A stretch of DNA of 64,000 nt from Colius striatus. Its lineage: Eukaryota; Chordata; Aves; Coliiformes; Coliidae. The position numbers and the translations under genes were made by a program. The notes beneath the pieces are model-generated. The model was not told the origin of the DNA. It saw nothing but the letters and a program-made list of their open reading frames with translations, and searched no databases. This document shows, piece by piece, positions 1 to 13,375 of this stretch (its first letter is position 1; each line of letters opens with the position of its first letter). The stretch covers positions 4,904,001-4,968,000 of the forward strand of contig NC_084790.1 in NCBI RefSeq assembly GCF_028858725.1, in the 5' to 3' direction.

Positions 1-1279
1 TGTATCACGCTTCCTAAAGTGAAGTGAAGCCACCCCAAGGCCCCATGGCATCCCTAGGCCAGTCTTTGTGCACCTCTAGGATCCCACCGAGCCCTCCCAA
101 GCCTGGACTCTCCCAACCTGCTGAATGCTGCTGTGCTTGGAAGACACAGTGCTGTTGGAGCGTGACAGGGCTCTTTTTGGAGAGCACGGGTCCTTCTCAT
201 GGCTGCCCATGGCCAGCAAGCAGAAGGGGATGAGAGGCGCAGGCCAAGCTCTCAGCTCCGTCTGCAGTGCAGGGCTGTGGGGTCAGAGCTCAGCCGTCAC
301 GGCCCGAGTGGTGTGCGACACTGTGAGGAGCAGAGGCCATGTCAGAGAGCCCAGGGAGGACATCTCCCACCCTGCCTGCAGGTTCCCAGCCCTGCCAGGC
401 ACTCTCATCCCTTCCCTCGCAGGGACAAGGGGTGTAGGGGGGAGTCCTCCTGCCCCCCGGGAGCAGGAAGCCTCGCAGCTGGGATCCAGGAGCTTCCGTG
501 CCAGAAGGAGCCTTCGACCCACCCTGCCTTATCTCGCCTCTGCCAACCCAGCCCTCACCCGCCTGGCGGGTCCAGAGTCCAGCCTCACCCCATTGCCCCA
601 CAGACTCGGTGCCACGGGGCAACCCCACGACAGGCACAGTTGGGAGAGTGACCCGGGCTTCGGAAATCAGGATCAGCCCTGGCTGGTGCCAGCACCCACC
701 GAGTCAGAATACGGGTCCCCAAAACCCCAGCCTGGAGGAAACAGAGGCACCGGGGATGCTCCCACCATCCCCCCCCACCCCCGAGCACTTCGTCATCCTC
801 CCCCAGCGCTGTCCCTGCCAGGGGACCCATCCGGGCAGCCCGGCCACGATCGTAGGATGGGTCCTGGGATAACGCCGGGACGGCGGCCAAGCCCCGGCAG
901 CGGTCGCGCCGACAACCACGGCGGCTCGGAGAAGGCGTGGGGCTCCCATCCTTCCCTCCCTTTCCGCACCCTGCCTGGCAGCGGGCGGACACAACCCCCC
1001 GGTGCTGCCGGGGTGCAGCGCTGACCCCCCCGGACGGGAGCGGGGCTGGCGCGGTGTCCCCGGGGGTCTCCAGCCGCCCGCTCCGCCAGCAGCCCGCACT
1101 GACCCTCGGCACCGCGGGGGACAGCCCGGCCCGGTGCTCAGCCTCCGTGGGGCAAAGCTCCCCCTTCCCCGTGTCCCCACGCAGGTGTCGATGCCCCCGG
1201 CGCAGCGGCCGACCCCGGAGGCGGTGCCGGGGGCTCGGGACCGGACACCCACACATCCCCCCCGGTCTCCTGTGCTCAC
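1..1279. other. GC-rich spacer, no gene recognised
   Basis: Several open frames overlap on both strands, but none has splice-site logic, domain content or protein-like composition; they are what GC-rich DNA gives by chance. By synteny this should lie between OSBPL7 (off the left edge) and MRPL10. I could not find OSBPL7 coding exons here. Confidence 0.5.
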
Positions 1280-1450
1280 CTGAGCGGGCAGCGGCCGGGC
1301 GGCCGGGGCTGGTCGCATCCTGCCCGACGGCTGCAGGAACCGGAACACGGAAGGAGGCGGAGGCACCGGGCCGGAGCCGCTCGGCTCTGCCCCCTGCACC
1401 GTGGAGGACCGGAGCCGCCAGCGTCTGGGACACTCCGAGGAACCGGGACT
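1280..1450 (-). other. Candidate noncoding first exon / promoter, possibly OSBPL7
   Basis: On the minus strand a CpG-rich stretch ends in a good splice donor (CTCAG followed by GTGAGC, exon end at 1280). A CCAAT motif lies at about 1575-1579, upstream in that orientation. OSBPL7 lies next to MRPL10 on the same strand in mammals, so this could be its 5' UTR exon. No start codon that begins the known OSBPL7 protein is visible, so the assignment rests on synteny and one donor site. The right-hand limit is a guess. Confidence 0.25.
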
Positions 1451-1770
1451 CCCCCCCCCCACCCCGCGCCCGCCAGCACCGACCCGGATTCACCCCCGAG
1501 CAGAACGGCTCCAGCCGCGGAGCCCCGGCGGCAGGACGGCCCCTCGCCTCCCAGACCCTGCCCCCAGCAAAACGGCCAATCCAGGAGCCCTGCCCACAGG
1601 GGCCGCAGGGCCCACCCCCTTCAGTTGGGCATTAATCCCCCGGGCCTTCCCTCGTCCCCTCCCCAGCGCGCTCTGCCCCAGGAGCCCTGCAGCAGTGCTC
1701 AGCCTCTCCCGGTAGGACCCCCCTGCCCCCCGCCAAGAAGAGGCCTCCATAGTCTCCACCACCACCATGC

Positions 1771-1776
1771 TTTAAT
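1771..1776 (-). terminator. MRPL10 poly(A) signal (ATTAAA)
   Basis: The plus strand reads TTTAAT, which is ATTAAA on the minus strand, about 335 bases downstream of the MRPL10 stop codon. No AATAAA occurs on that strand between the stop and this site, so this is the likely 3' end signal. Confidence 0.6.
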
Positions 1777-2109
1777 GGTCAGGATCCTGGAGCCAGTTCA
1801 GTCAGGACTGCTCTGCTCCCCTTGCTCCAGAGGGCACCTGAGCCACACTGGATCCCTCACCCTGCGATCCTCCCTCTGCAGCCCCACAGCACCCAAAATG
1901 CAGCCAGGACATTCCCAGGTGCCAGCGGAGTGAGGAGTGGGGAGCAAAGGGAAAGGCCAGGGGTCCCCAAAGGGACCAGTGATACCACAGGAGCCTCAGT
2001 CCCGCTGCTGGCTGCCCACCCAGGGCCAAACTGTCGCTCTCTGAGCCCTTCCAGCTGCAACTGGTGAAGGAGCTGACACACAGGGCCTGGCTGGGGACAG
2101 GGGTCAGCA

Positions 2110-3520
2110 TCAGTGGGTCCCTGAGCTCTGAGGGGCAGGGCTGGGCTCGGCTTGGCTCCCTGTCTCCTTGTCCTGGAGCTGGCGGATGTGCTGGTCCAGG
2201 AGAGCTGTGAGGTGCGCAGAGCAGCGCTGGAGCACGGATGATGTCTGGGAGGGCAGGAGGCCCAGGGCACCCAGCGCCTGCCCCTGCGCAGTCTCCAGCG
2301 AGGGCAGCTTGGCGAAGCTCTCCACACCCTGCCTGCTCAGGATGGTGTCATCGATGCAGGCGCCTGAAGAGAGGAGCAGAGCTGAGGAGGGGCAGCGGGG
2401 TGCCAGAGTCAAAGGCCCTTTCACCTTCCAGAGGCTCACACCTGCAGGACCCCCCATCCACCCTCTCGTTTTAAGGGACACAACTCTGTGAGCAGAGGGA
2501 GCCCCGAGCCTGGCAGCAACAAAGAGGGAGGCAGGGAGGGCTCTCACCCAGAAGGTTGATCTGTGGGACTCCCCTCAGCACCCGCAGCATCTCCCTCGCC
2601 TTGGTTTCCGGGCTCACCAGGAGGATGTTGCGTGCCACGAAAAGAGGGAGAAGGTTCCTGTACTTGGACTGTGACAGCACGGGTCTGACAATCTAGGGAA
2701 CACACAGCTCTCAAAACGCAGCTTCTCACCCCTGACAGACACCACACGGCTCTCCCTCCTCCTCCTCCCCCCACCCACAGCCACACTGGGATCTGCCCCA
2801 GCAGCTCTTGCTCCTACCTCGTTCAGGACAAACTTGACCTCGATGTTGTGCTTGCGGAGGTAGTGCCTCATCAGCATCATATCCTCGCCGGGCATGGAGT
2901 TGTACTGACAGATGGCAATCATCCTGTTGTCCCGGAACACCTCCTGTACCTGTCGCCGCAGCAGCCGTGCGTAGCCGTTGTCCTGAGGGCAGCCAGCAGC
3001 AATGGGCTGGGAGCCATGGCCGCTGCCTCCCCTGCTCCCATCCTGCAAACGGACTTACCCTCCGGGCTCGGGGCTCACCTGGGTCACCCAGCAGAGCATC
3101 CCCAGGGCCACCCACAGCGCGGGACGGCAACCAAAACCCCCGGGAGACCCCGCAACGGCCACAGGCCGAGCGCTCACCTCCTGAGGGTCCTCCTCGGTGG
3201 GGGCCAGGCACCGCGGTGGGACGGCCGGCCGTGGGGCCACGTACTCAGTCACGGCCATCAGCTTCTGGCGCTGGAAGTGCATGGCCTTCCAGTGCCGGGT
3301 GACGGCCTTGGAGCCGCGGCGGACGAGCTGCAGGGCGGGCAGCCAGCCTGCGGAAACGGGCACGTTGGGCAGCGCCGCGGGAGCGAGGCCGGGCCGCACG
3401 CACGGCACATCCTCCCCGGCTACCGCAGCTCCCGGCCCCGCCCGAGCCCCGCGGAGCCCAGCCCCGGGAGCGGACCCGCTCACCCCGCCGCCACGGCGAC
3501 CGTCCGCTCAGCGCCGCCAT
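2110..3520 (-). CDS. MRPL10: Mitochondrial large ribosomal subunit protein L10 (uL10m)
   Basis: Five coding exons on the minus strand: 3520-3484, 3347-3178, 2982-2818, 2692-2548 and 2363-2110. All have GT-AG borders, and the phases add to 771 bases (256 residues plus stop), close to the human 261. The start is the ATG at 3520, opening with [13 protein letters not shown], an arginine-rich mitochondrial targeting start. Family hallmarks are the exon 2 segment [19 protein letters not shown], the exon 3 segment with [20 protein letters not shown] and the exon 4 segment [14 protein letters not shown]. The product is the stalk-base protein of the 39S mitoribosome, which anchors the bL12m stalk. The 5' end faces LRRC46 across a minisatellite; the 3' UTR runs to an ATTAAA at 1771-1776. 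The frame is fully intact. Confidence 0.97.
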
Positions 3521-3629
3521 CGCTGCGGCCGCACCGCACGGGCTGCTGGGAACGCGGCGGACCGGCGGCGGCCGCCCTTCGCCCCGCCCCTTCCGGCGCC
3601 GCCCGTCTCCTAGCAACGGGCACGCGGCC

Positions 3630-4460
3630 GCCTGCGCCCTCTGCTGGCGCCCGCGGACCCCCGCGCCCGGACCCGCTCCGCCGCAGCCCGTCTGTGCCCC
3701 CCAGCCCCGCGGGTCTGGCCCCGGTGAGCCCCCCCCGAGGGTCTCTGTGCCCCCCAGCCCCGCGGGTCTGGCCCCGGTGAGCCCCCCCCGAGGGTCTCTG
3801 TGCCCCCCAGCCCCGCGGGTCTGGCCCCGGTGAGCCCCCCCCGAGGGTCTCTGTGCCCCCCAGCCCCGCGGGTCTGGCCCCGGTGAGCCCCCCCCGAGGG
3901 TCTCTGTGCCCCCCAGCCCCGCGGGTCTGGCCCCGGTGAGCCCCCCCCCCGAGCGTCTCTGTTCCCCCTAGCTCGGGGGTCTCTGTGCCCCCCCCCCCCC
4001 CCCGAGGGTCTCTGTGCCTCCCAGCCCCGGGGGTCTGGTCCCAGTGAGCCCCTCACCCCAGCCTCGGAGGTCTCTGTGCCCCCCAGCCCCGGGGGTCTGG
4101 TCCCGGTGAGCCCCCCCGAGGGTCTCTGTGCCCCCTAGCCCCGGGGGTCTGGTCCCGGTGAGCCCCCCCCCGAGGGTCTCTGTGCCCCCCCACTTCCGAG
4201 CATCTCTGTGCCTCCCAGCCCCGGGGGTCTGGTCCCAGTGAGCACACCCCACGAGGGTCTCTGTGACCCCTCAGCCTCGGGGGTCTCTGTGCCTCCCAGC
4301 CCCGCGGGTCTTGTCCCGGTGAGCCCCCCCCTAGAGAGTCTCTGTGCCCCTCAGCCCAAGGGTCTGGTCCCGGTGAGCCTCCTCCAGAGAGTCTCTGTGC
4401 CCCCTCCGCCCCGGAGGTCTGGTCCTGATGAGCCCCCCACCCCAGCCCAGGAGTCTCTGT
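3630..4460. repeat. Minisatellite, 53-bp unit, about 15 copies
   Basis: A GC-rich tandem repeat whose core GTCTCTGTGCCCCCCAGCCC recurs at 3741, 3794 and 3847 (53-bp period). Copies diverge towards the right, with a C homopolymer near 3985-4000. Each early unit contains CCGGTGAGCC, which looks like a 5' splice site. It fills the divergent MRPL10-LRRC46 spacer. The open frames reading through it are repeat artefacts. Confidence 0.9.
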
Positions 4461-4730
4461 GCCTCCCAGCTCCAGAGAATCTGATCCCCATGTCCCCCAC
4501 TCCACCTCCAGCCTGGAGGTCTCAGCCCCATGGTCTCTCTGGGCGTCCCGGCATTGATCTCCCCCAGGCTGGCAGCCCTGTCCACACCGACCTTTCCAGC
4601 CCACCCGTTTCTTCCCTCCATTGCCTCAGCACCCTTCCCTTCGAAGAGAGGAGCAGGGCCAGCCCAGCCCCCACCACAGCCCCAGCTGAGGGACCAAGGA
4701 AGGCACAAGGACCCAGGCCACCTCCCTGCC

Positions 4731-7700
4731 ATGGCTGGGCAAGGGCAGACCCAGCCTGAGGGTGAGTGGGGCTTAGCATGGGAGGGTACTACAGGGGCTG
4801 GAACCACTGGGCTGGTCCCCATCACTCTGATTTCACACAGGCCACGAGCAGACGTCCCCAGGGGTGACCCTCACCAACAGCCTCATTGCCGCGAAGTACC
4901 TGCCTCTGCTGGTCGAGCCCTCGTGCCCAGAGAGCCGGTGAGGGTCAGGACAGAGCCCACTGGGGCTGGCAGTGAGGAGTCTCTGGGCACAAAAGACACC
5001 CTGAGCACCCCTCTTCCTCTAGATCCACAGAGCTGCTGTTCCCTTCAATCATCCGCTTGGATCGGCAGAACATCTGTGCCATCGAGAGGCTCCAGAGCCT
5101 GTGGGACACTCACAGCCTCTACCTGCAGCAGGTAAGGTACCATGGCAGTGAAGCACTGGAGATGAGGAAGAACTTTTTCACTGAGAGGGTTGTTAAGCAC
5201 TGGAAGGGGCTGCCCAGGGAGCTAGAGGTGTCCCCATCCCTGGAGGTATTTAAGAGATGCATAGCTGAGGTGCTGAGGGCCATGGGTTAGTGGTGAGCTG
5301 GGCAGTGTGAGGGCAGGGCTTGGACTCCAGGAGCTCAAACTGAAATGATTCTACAACTCAGCCCTGGTCCTGCAGGTAAAAGCCTCCTCAGAGGGACCCC
5401 AGATACCTCCAGGTTTGGCTCCCCACATGACCAGAGTGGCTGTCAGCGCTTCCCTCCAATGACAATGCCACCTGTGGGAACTCCCCACTCACGACAATGC
5501 CACCAGCAGAACTCCAGCCAGGGTCTGGCATCAGCCATTTGGTGGTTTTCACTCCCAAACTCTGCCAGCTCCCCAGCCCATCACAGCCCTGTATCCTCTC
5601 CATCAAGCTCCCATGGAGGTGCTGTGACATCATGTTGCCCCTGTGAGGCTGGAACATTCCCATGGTATTCCCAAAATCTCATTTTTTCATGCAATAGACA
5701 AATGTCTTGAGCTTTTTTTATCCTTTTTTTCTTTTCCCAGAACCAAATTGAGACGATTGAGAACCTGGACTGCTTTCCTAACCTGCGGTACGAGCAGCTC
5801 CTGTCCCCAAGGAGATTGCTTTCCGTGGCTAGAGGAGAACGGGGCTCCCTCCTTCCTTTGGCAGAGCCAGGGGGCTTTGAAGTCTGGTGCTGCTGGCTAT
5901 GAGCCTGGGGGTCTTGGTATGCCCACTGCCTCACATCACTGCACTCCCCCTGCTCTGCAGGTTCCTCTCTCTGTCTGGAAACCGCAATCTGCCAAGTGAA
6001 GAACCTGCGGCCCCTGCGCCACCTGCGAGTCCTGGACTTGTCCCACAATTTGATACAGACTCTGGATACGGGTAGGAGATGGGAATGGGCTCATACATGG
6101 CCTCAGTCTGCCTGAGAGGTGCCCTGGGTACCAGCGAAATGCTGGCAGGCCCTTGGTCCAGGCTCTGCCAGGGCCTCTAGCTCTCAGGTGCCATCTGGAG
6201 TTGCAGCAGAGCCACCCTGGGCTGCCCTGCCTGTACCAAGCAGCATAGAGGAGCCCTGTGGCCAGGTCTGAGCCATCCCTTCCACCAGTAGACTCTAGGT
6301 CCCGCTTTCACCTCGGGTCCTGATTCAGCAGAAAGCTGCAGCAACCCCAATCAGCTCTGAGATTTCAACCTGGAGCAAAGCTGCTCCAGCCCTGACAGTC
6401 CTTCCTGCATCTTCCAGCCAGCTCCTCACATGGGTGATTTTTTTGGCAGAAGAGGGAGGAGCAGAGGGATAACATCTCTCTCCTTTACTCTGTAGTGATG
6501 CTGCTTGCAGCCAGGGGTGAGAAAAGAAACAGACAGGGAATGGGAAGGGGAAAACTCTCAGTTCTCACATGGGAAGGTGTGCAATACACATCCCCACACC
6601 TCCCCTGCCTCAGTTTCCCCAGCTGCGAGGTGAGAGGCCACTTCCCCATGGCTGTCACCTCAAGAGTGGGTGAAGAGCTGCAGGAGATGGAAGGGTGTCA
6701 GGGTGTGGTGGAAGTGGCTCAAGTCTCATCTCGGCTCCTTGCTGCCTTCCCTATGCTCTCTGCAGACGAGCTGCCCCACAGCCTCTGTATCCTCGACTTA
6801 AGGGGAAACGAATGCACCCACCAGCACAGATACAGGTGGGTCAGGGGAGCAAAGACCCCCAAACCCCATGAGCCCCCAGCAGGCCACAGCACCCCCCCCA
6901 AGTATCAAATACAACCTGAGCATCACCACTCCAAAACCCTAGAAATCTGCATCTTGGCTGTGGGGTGGGCTGCAGGGAGCAGTGCCAGGGGGTGCAGCGC
7001 TGGCAGGCCATGGTGCCAGAGGGCTCAGTGTCACCCCAAAGTGCTCCCAGCCCCAAGGTGATGATGTGTGGAGGGCAGGGCACTGACTACTCCTCCTTTG
7101 GTGCTTGCAGGGAGCTGGTTCTCAGAGCCCTTCCTCACCTCCTACAGCTGGATGCGCAGCTCATCTGTGGCAGCATGAGTGAGGAAGAGGAGGATGGTGA
7201 AGACTCAACCAGCAGTGAGGAGGAAGACGGTGAGTTGCTCTCTGAGCTGAGCAGCCCATTCACTGAAGGCAAAGGTGCTCAGACTACAGCAGGACACATT
7301 GCACATGTGGGGGTTTAAGCAGGCCAGAGGTGCCAGCGAGCTGGGGTGGCTGTGACAGATCTCCTGTCATTCTCCCCACTCTTTCCCTCTGTCCCTGGCA
7401 GATTTCTTTGCAGAGCTGCACCAGGAGCTGTCTGGGCGCTCGCAGCGCAGACAGCAAGAGGCCCTGAAGGAACATCAGACCCGTCTGGAGGAGCTCAAGG
7501 AGCATCAGCGGGCTGCTGCTGCCTCCCACACCATTGAGCCCAGGCTGGGGGGGATCAGCCACTGTCACAGCCCCAGGACCCAGCAGGTTGCAGCCCTGTA
7601 CCCAGGCGAAGTTGGGCACACGGCTGCCATCCCTGGGGGCACATGGTGGGGCAGCACGTCTGCCCACAGCCCAGCGAGCTCCTGGTAGGAGCCAAGCTCA

Positions 7701-7797
7701 GACCAAGGCTCCAGAAGAGGAGGAGGCTCGTGCCAAAGCAGCGAGAAGCACGCAGTTACCCCAAACACCCTGCACCAGCACAGCACCGCGCACTTAG
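4731..7797 (+). CDS. LRRC46: Leucine-rich repeat-containing protein 46 (frame broken by two +1 bases)
   Basis: Eight exons: 4731-4761, 4841-4937, 5023-5131, 5741-5787, 5961-6071, 6766-6835, 7111-7229 and 7402-7797, all with GT-AG borders. Exon 1 starts [11 protein letters not shown]. Exons 3-6 encode consecutive leucine-rich repeats (for example [20 protein letters not shown] and [13 protein letters not shown]), followed by an LRR cap ([16 protein letters not shown]), an acidic stretch and a helical [20 protein letters not shown] segment. Two places do not keep frame: an extra A at 5986-5987 in exon 5, shown because both flanking exon phases require one base fewer, and a G7 run at 7547-7553 in exon 8, where removing one G gives a basic C-terminal tail ending at the stop 7795-7797. 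With both allowed for, the length is 325 residues against 321 in human. The gene is poorly characterised in mammals; it is the divergent partner of MRPL10 and convergent with SCRN2. Whether the two insertions are real or assembly errors is unresolved. Confidence 0.9.
5150..5352 (+). mobile_element. CR1 LINE, 5'-truncated 3' end
   Basis: Typical CR1 3' end text: AGGAAGAACTTTTTCACTGA, then a GGAAGGGGCTGCCCAGGGAG-type segment, ending near GAAATGATTCT. It lies in LRRC46 intron 3, starting about 20 bases after the exon 3 donor, in the sense orientation. Non-LTR retrotransposon remnant, non-coding. Confidence 0.9.
6600..6650 (-). repeat. MIR-like ancient SINE relic
   Basis: The plus strand carries CTGCCTCAGTTTCCCCAGCT followed by GCGAGGTGAG, the reverse complement of the MIR core (GGGGAAACTGAGGCA). 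Short and diverged; called on this core only. It lies in LRRC46 intron 5. Confidence 0.45.
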
Positions 7798-7798
7798 G

Positions 7799-7804
7799 AT
7801 TAAA
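7799..7804 (+). terminator. LRRC46 poly(A) signal (ATTAAA)
   Basis: ATTAAA begins one base after the LRRC46 stop codon TAG (7795-7797), giving an extremely short 3' UTR. It lies only five bases from the opposing SCRN2 signal. Confidence 0.7.
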
Positions 7805-7809
7805 GCCTC

Positions 7810-7815
7810 TTTATT
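7810..7815 (-). terminator. SCRN2 poly(A) signal (AATAAA)
   Basis: The plus strand reads TTTATT, which is AATAAA on the minus strand, about 255 bases past the SCRN2 stop. With the ATTAAA of LRRC46 at 7799-7804 it forms a back-to-back bidirectional terminator, so the two 3' UTRs should overlap. Confidence 0.7.
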
Positions 7816-8069
7816 CTTACAGCAATCCTGTCTGCCACAGATCCCCCAGCTCCACAGCCAGTCCCAGCGGGGCTAGGCACAGCAGGCTCTGCCTGATGGT
7901 GGGAAAAGACATGCCAGGCTGCGGGCAGGACTCCAAACCTCGCTCCAACGTCCCTCTCCTTTCCCTCTGCACCTGTGTTTCAGGCCATAGCCACCTCTCA
8001 AAGGCCGCGATTCCTCTGGGGCAGGTTAGGGGGCTGGAGGCTGTGCTGAGACCACCCACCTGCATGGGG

Positions 8070-10106
<2,037 letters not shown>

Positions 10107-10401
10107 TTAGGGCTGGAAGACGTGGGGACACGCGGGAGAGCTTGGGGATGACATGGTCCTTGGACCTGCGGGGACATCAGGGACCCCCGTCTCCGGGGTG
10201 GCCTGGAAGGCACCTCCTGCTCCGGGACCCCGCAGCTCCGCATGATCGGAGACTCTCACCAGCGCTGGCCCGGTAACCGGCGCCCCCCTCGACACTGATC
10301 GCCGCCGAGACTCCCCACCCGCACATCCCCGGTTCCCGACGCCCCTCGCACGGAGCCCCTTCCCAGGAACCCCGGCACCCCACGGACCTGCCGCTACTCA
10401 C

Positions 10402-10620
10402 GCGCCGCCGTCTCTCGGTCCCGCCCCCCCGGTCCCGTCCCGCCCCTCCCGGGCGACGGCGGCGCCCGGTGGCCGGAGGCCGCGCGGCGGAGAGCGGCCG
10501 GGACCGGCCCACGCACCGACAGCCCCGTTCGACGGGGGCGAACCGGCACCGGCAGCCCCCTGGGACGAGGGGAACGGGCACGGGCAGTCCCGTGGGGCGG
10601 GGGTGGGCCATACCCCGAAG
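10402..10620 (-). promoter_or_regulatory. SCRN2 first noncoding exon and CpG promoter
   Basis: On the minus strand a CpG-dense exon ends GGCGGCGC followed by the donor GTGAGTAG (exon end 10402). The next acceptor is ...GGTTTAG just before the SCRN2 ATG at 10019. Upstream sequence is very GC-rich and has no obvious TATA box. The transcription start is not resolved. Confidence 0.5.
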
Positions 10621-10689
10621 GAGCCTGCGGACGTGGGGTCCCGGGTCTGTCCCCCGTGAGGCAGGGACGCTGGACTGGGGTATGAGCTG

Positions 10690-10870
10690 AGGGGGGTCCC
10701 GTAGGGCAGACCCCTCCACGGGCACCACCCCGCGTGGGCAGTGCCCCCCCCGTAGGCACCACGCCGCGTGGGCAGCACCCTCCGTGGGCAGCGTCCCCCC
10801 GCCACGGGCAGCACCCCGCGTGGGCAGCGTCCCGCGTGGGCACGCCCGCGCCGCGGTATGCAGGCAGACC
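10690..10870. repeat. Short GC-rich tandem repeat
   Basis: Repeats of a roughly 20-bp CGTGGGCAGCACCCC-like unit, imperfect, about seven or eight copies, upstream of SCRN2. The open frames here on both strands are repeat artefacts. Confidence 0.75.
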
Positions 10871-11150
10871 TGCCGGGGCAGCAGGCACCCTGCCCGCGGT
10901 GGGGGCCCTGGGCGCCCGCCCGGCGCGTCCCGGCGTGGGAGGCCGGGCCAGAGGGATGCAGGACGCGGCCCTTCTTGGGGAGGGTGATGGGGCTCAGCTG
11001 TTCCTCGGCTGTCTCCTGCACCCCTCCTGCATCCCCATCCTGAGCAGCCCTGGAGGCCCGAGGCCAGGGTGGAGGCCCGGGGTGCCGCACGCAGGGGATC
11101 TCCTTGTCAGAGACAGAGCCGGAGAGCCGGGGGGTGGAAAACACGCGGCG

Positions 11151-11156
11151 TTTATT
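11151..11156 (-). terminator. Distal minus-strand poly(A) signal (SP6?)
   Basis: TTTATT on the plus strand, AATAAA on the minus strand, inside GTTTATTCCAGTAC. It would end a 3-kb SP6 3' UTR, or an unseen separate transcript. Confidence 0.4.
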
Positions 11157-12261
11157 CCAGTACAAAACCCAAACCCACAGCCCCGCAGCCTCATCACAGC
11201 ACACACGCTCCCCTCGCCCCTGGCTGCAGCACAACCTCGGGCCACCCTGCTCCCGGGGGTCCCTCTTAATCCCTTTTGCCCATCCCACAGCCACCCCCTG
11301 CCCGGGGCTGGGACTCGCTGGGGGCCACCCAGGGCCCCGGGCTGGGCTGGTTCCTCCCTGCCCCGGGGAGGAGGCTCGGGGGTGGGAGACGCGGGTGGTT
11401 CGGGGCACAGGGCCGGGATCCCCACACTGCAGCAGGCTGGACTGGTTTTTGGCGGGTGGGAGCCAGCCTCTGTGTCCCTCCCCACCCGGTTTTTACAGCC
11501 TTCATTGCCCCATCGCGGCAGGCAGGGCCCTGGGGAGGTGGTGTGGGGGTAGAGCACACCTGGAGTCCCTCCTCACAGTCCCCGAGCTCTCAGCCAGGCA
11601 TGAGGGGCAGCTCAGTGAGGCTGTCTCACCCCCAGCATGGCCACGGGCTCCCCCGCTATGTATTTCCCTCCCCACCACCTTAGGGTGCCCCCAGCATAAT
11701 CCCCCTAAAGCCCTCCCAACCTTCCCCAGCAGCTGCAGCGTGGGGAACTCCAACAGCCAGAGCCCCCCACCACTGTCAGCACCAGGCTCAGCTACCAAAA
11801 CCCAGTGGGCCACCAGCACGACGCCATGGCACCATGAGGAGGGTCTCGAGCTCCCCCAGGGTCCTCTCAGGAGACGAAATCCCAGCTGGGGGCACCAAGG
11901 GGGAGTTTTGTGCTGGAAAAGGCAAATGCTGGATGTCTTTCAAGAGCTAGAGGCAGCCCAGGTCATCCGAGTCCTGTGTACGGGCAGTAGCGGCCATGCC
12001 GGGGCTGGGACGTATCCCCAAGGACCCTCACAGCGAGACTTCACCTCGTGCTGGGCTTCTCCAGTCCCATGGCTCGTCCTTGGCCCCACAGCATGGTGAG
12101 GCTGCCATCGGCCTCTCGCACACCGATGGGGACAGGGATGTGGACGAGGACAGGGGGATGGGACCCTGTGAGGGGTCCCACCCCTCCCATCCGCAAGGTC
12201 CACGGCCACAGCTTCAGCCCGAGATGTCCACTCTGCCCGAGTGGCAAAGCCTGGGTTCACC

Positions 12262-12330
12262 TTAATAAAATAATAATAATTAATAAAATAATAATAATTA
12301 ATAATAATTAATAATTAATAATAATAAATC
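12262..12330. repeat. AT-rich microsatellite (AAT/TAAT)n
   Basis: About 70 bases made almost only of A and T as ATAATAATTAATAAA permutations, in otherwise GC-rich sequence. Confidence 0.95.
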
Positions 12331-12769
12331 AATCAAAACCGAAGGATTTGGGGTGCCCTCTGGGCATGGACCCCACTCGACTTCACCTTCACCCCTTTCC
12401 CCCCAGATCCCCGGGTGCTCTGTGCCTGGGCAGCCCCTGCAGTCCCAGACACAGCCCCCTCAGGATGAAACCATTTAGGGAGATCATCCCCCCCCCCCCG
12501 CCCACTTTCCCACCTCCTCAGATTCCCAACAGTGTGAACTGGTGCTGGCTGTGGGGCAGAGCCAGGGGAGCCCCAGGTGCTCCAAGCAGCCGGCAAGCCC
12601 CATCCCACTCAGCCCCAGCGCTGCTCCCCATCACCTCCCCCAGGTCCCAGGCTCAGTGCCTCCTTCCATCTCCAAGGAGTTCTGCCAAAATCAGGGGGAG
12701 GATAAGACCTAAAAGGCCAAAAAAAAAAGTTTTGTGGACCACCAGCCAGGGGTGAAGGGTGGCTATGGA

Positions 12770-13110
12770 GTCCCCTGGGAAGGGGGGACAGTCCCAGGGA
12801 AGAAAAGATAAAGGGTCCCTGGTGGGAGATATCCCAGAGGGCCTCTGGGAGATACAGTGACCTGGGAAGGGACAGGCAGCATGCACAGGGACAGGCAGAG
12901 GTTCCCTGGAGATACAGGATCCAGGGAAGGAACAGTTCCAGGGGGACAAGCAGCATGCATAGGGGGGACGGTGGGAGGAACCCTGGGGATACAGAGTCCC
13001 TGTAGCACACACAGAGGGGTGGCTGCAGGCTCCAGTGGGGTCCCCAGGGGACAGACAGCATGCCCGGGGGTAGGGAGGTCCAGGGGGGGTCCCTGGATTT
13101 GGGGGGGGTG
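12770..13110. repeat. Diverged minisatellite, unit about 75 bp
   Basis: Recurring blocks: GGAGATACAG, then GGGAAGG(G)ACAG, then CAGCATGCA(T/C)AGGG, about four or five copies with deletions. It produces a repetitive antisense open frame rich in leucine, serine and proline, which I do not regard as a protein. Confidence 0.7.
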
Positions 13111-13369
13111 GGTGGTAGGACAGACACGGGGCGCTGGGGGGGGGGGGGGCAGGGGTCGCAGGGCGGCGGGCAGCGCGGCCGTGCCAGGCCGGAGGAATGC
13201 TGCCGCCCCGGCTCTCCCGGGCCCGCGGCCGCCCCGTGCGCTTCCCGCCCCGGGCCGCGGCGGTGGGTGTGGGAAAGCTGCAGGTGTGCGCTTGGGCAAC
13301 CGCCCGCCGCCGCGCCACGCGCCCGCCGAGCCCCCCGCCGCCCCCCGGCTCACATTCAAGCAGGACTTC

Positions 13370-13375
13370 TTTATT
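13370..13375 (-). terminator. Proximal SP6 poly(A) signal (AATAAA)
   Basis: TTTATT on the plus strand is followed by a T run, reading AAAAATAAAG on the minus strand, about 740 bases past the SP6 stop codon. Confidence 0.6.

Noticed and set aside
585-1493. 302- and 252-codon minus-strand frames near the left end
   Set aside because: GC-rich chance frames; no splice sites or known domain, arginine/glycine/proline composition.
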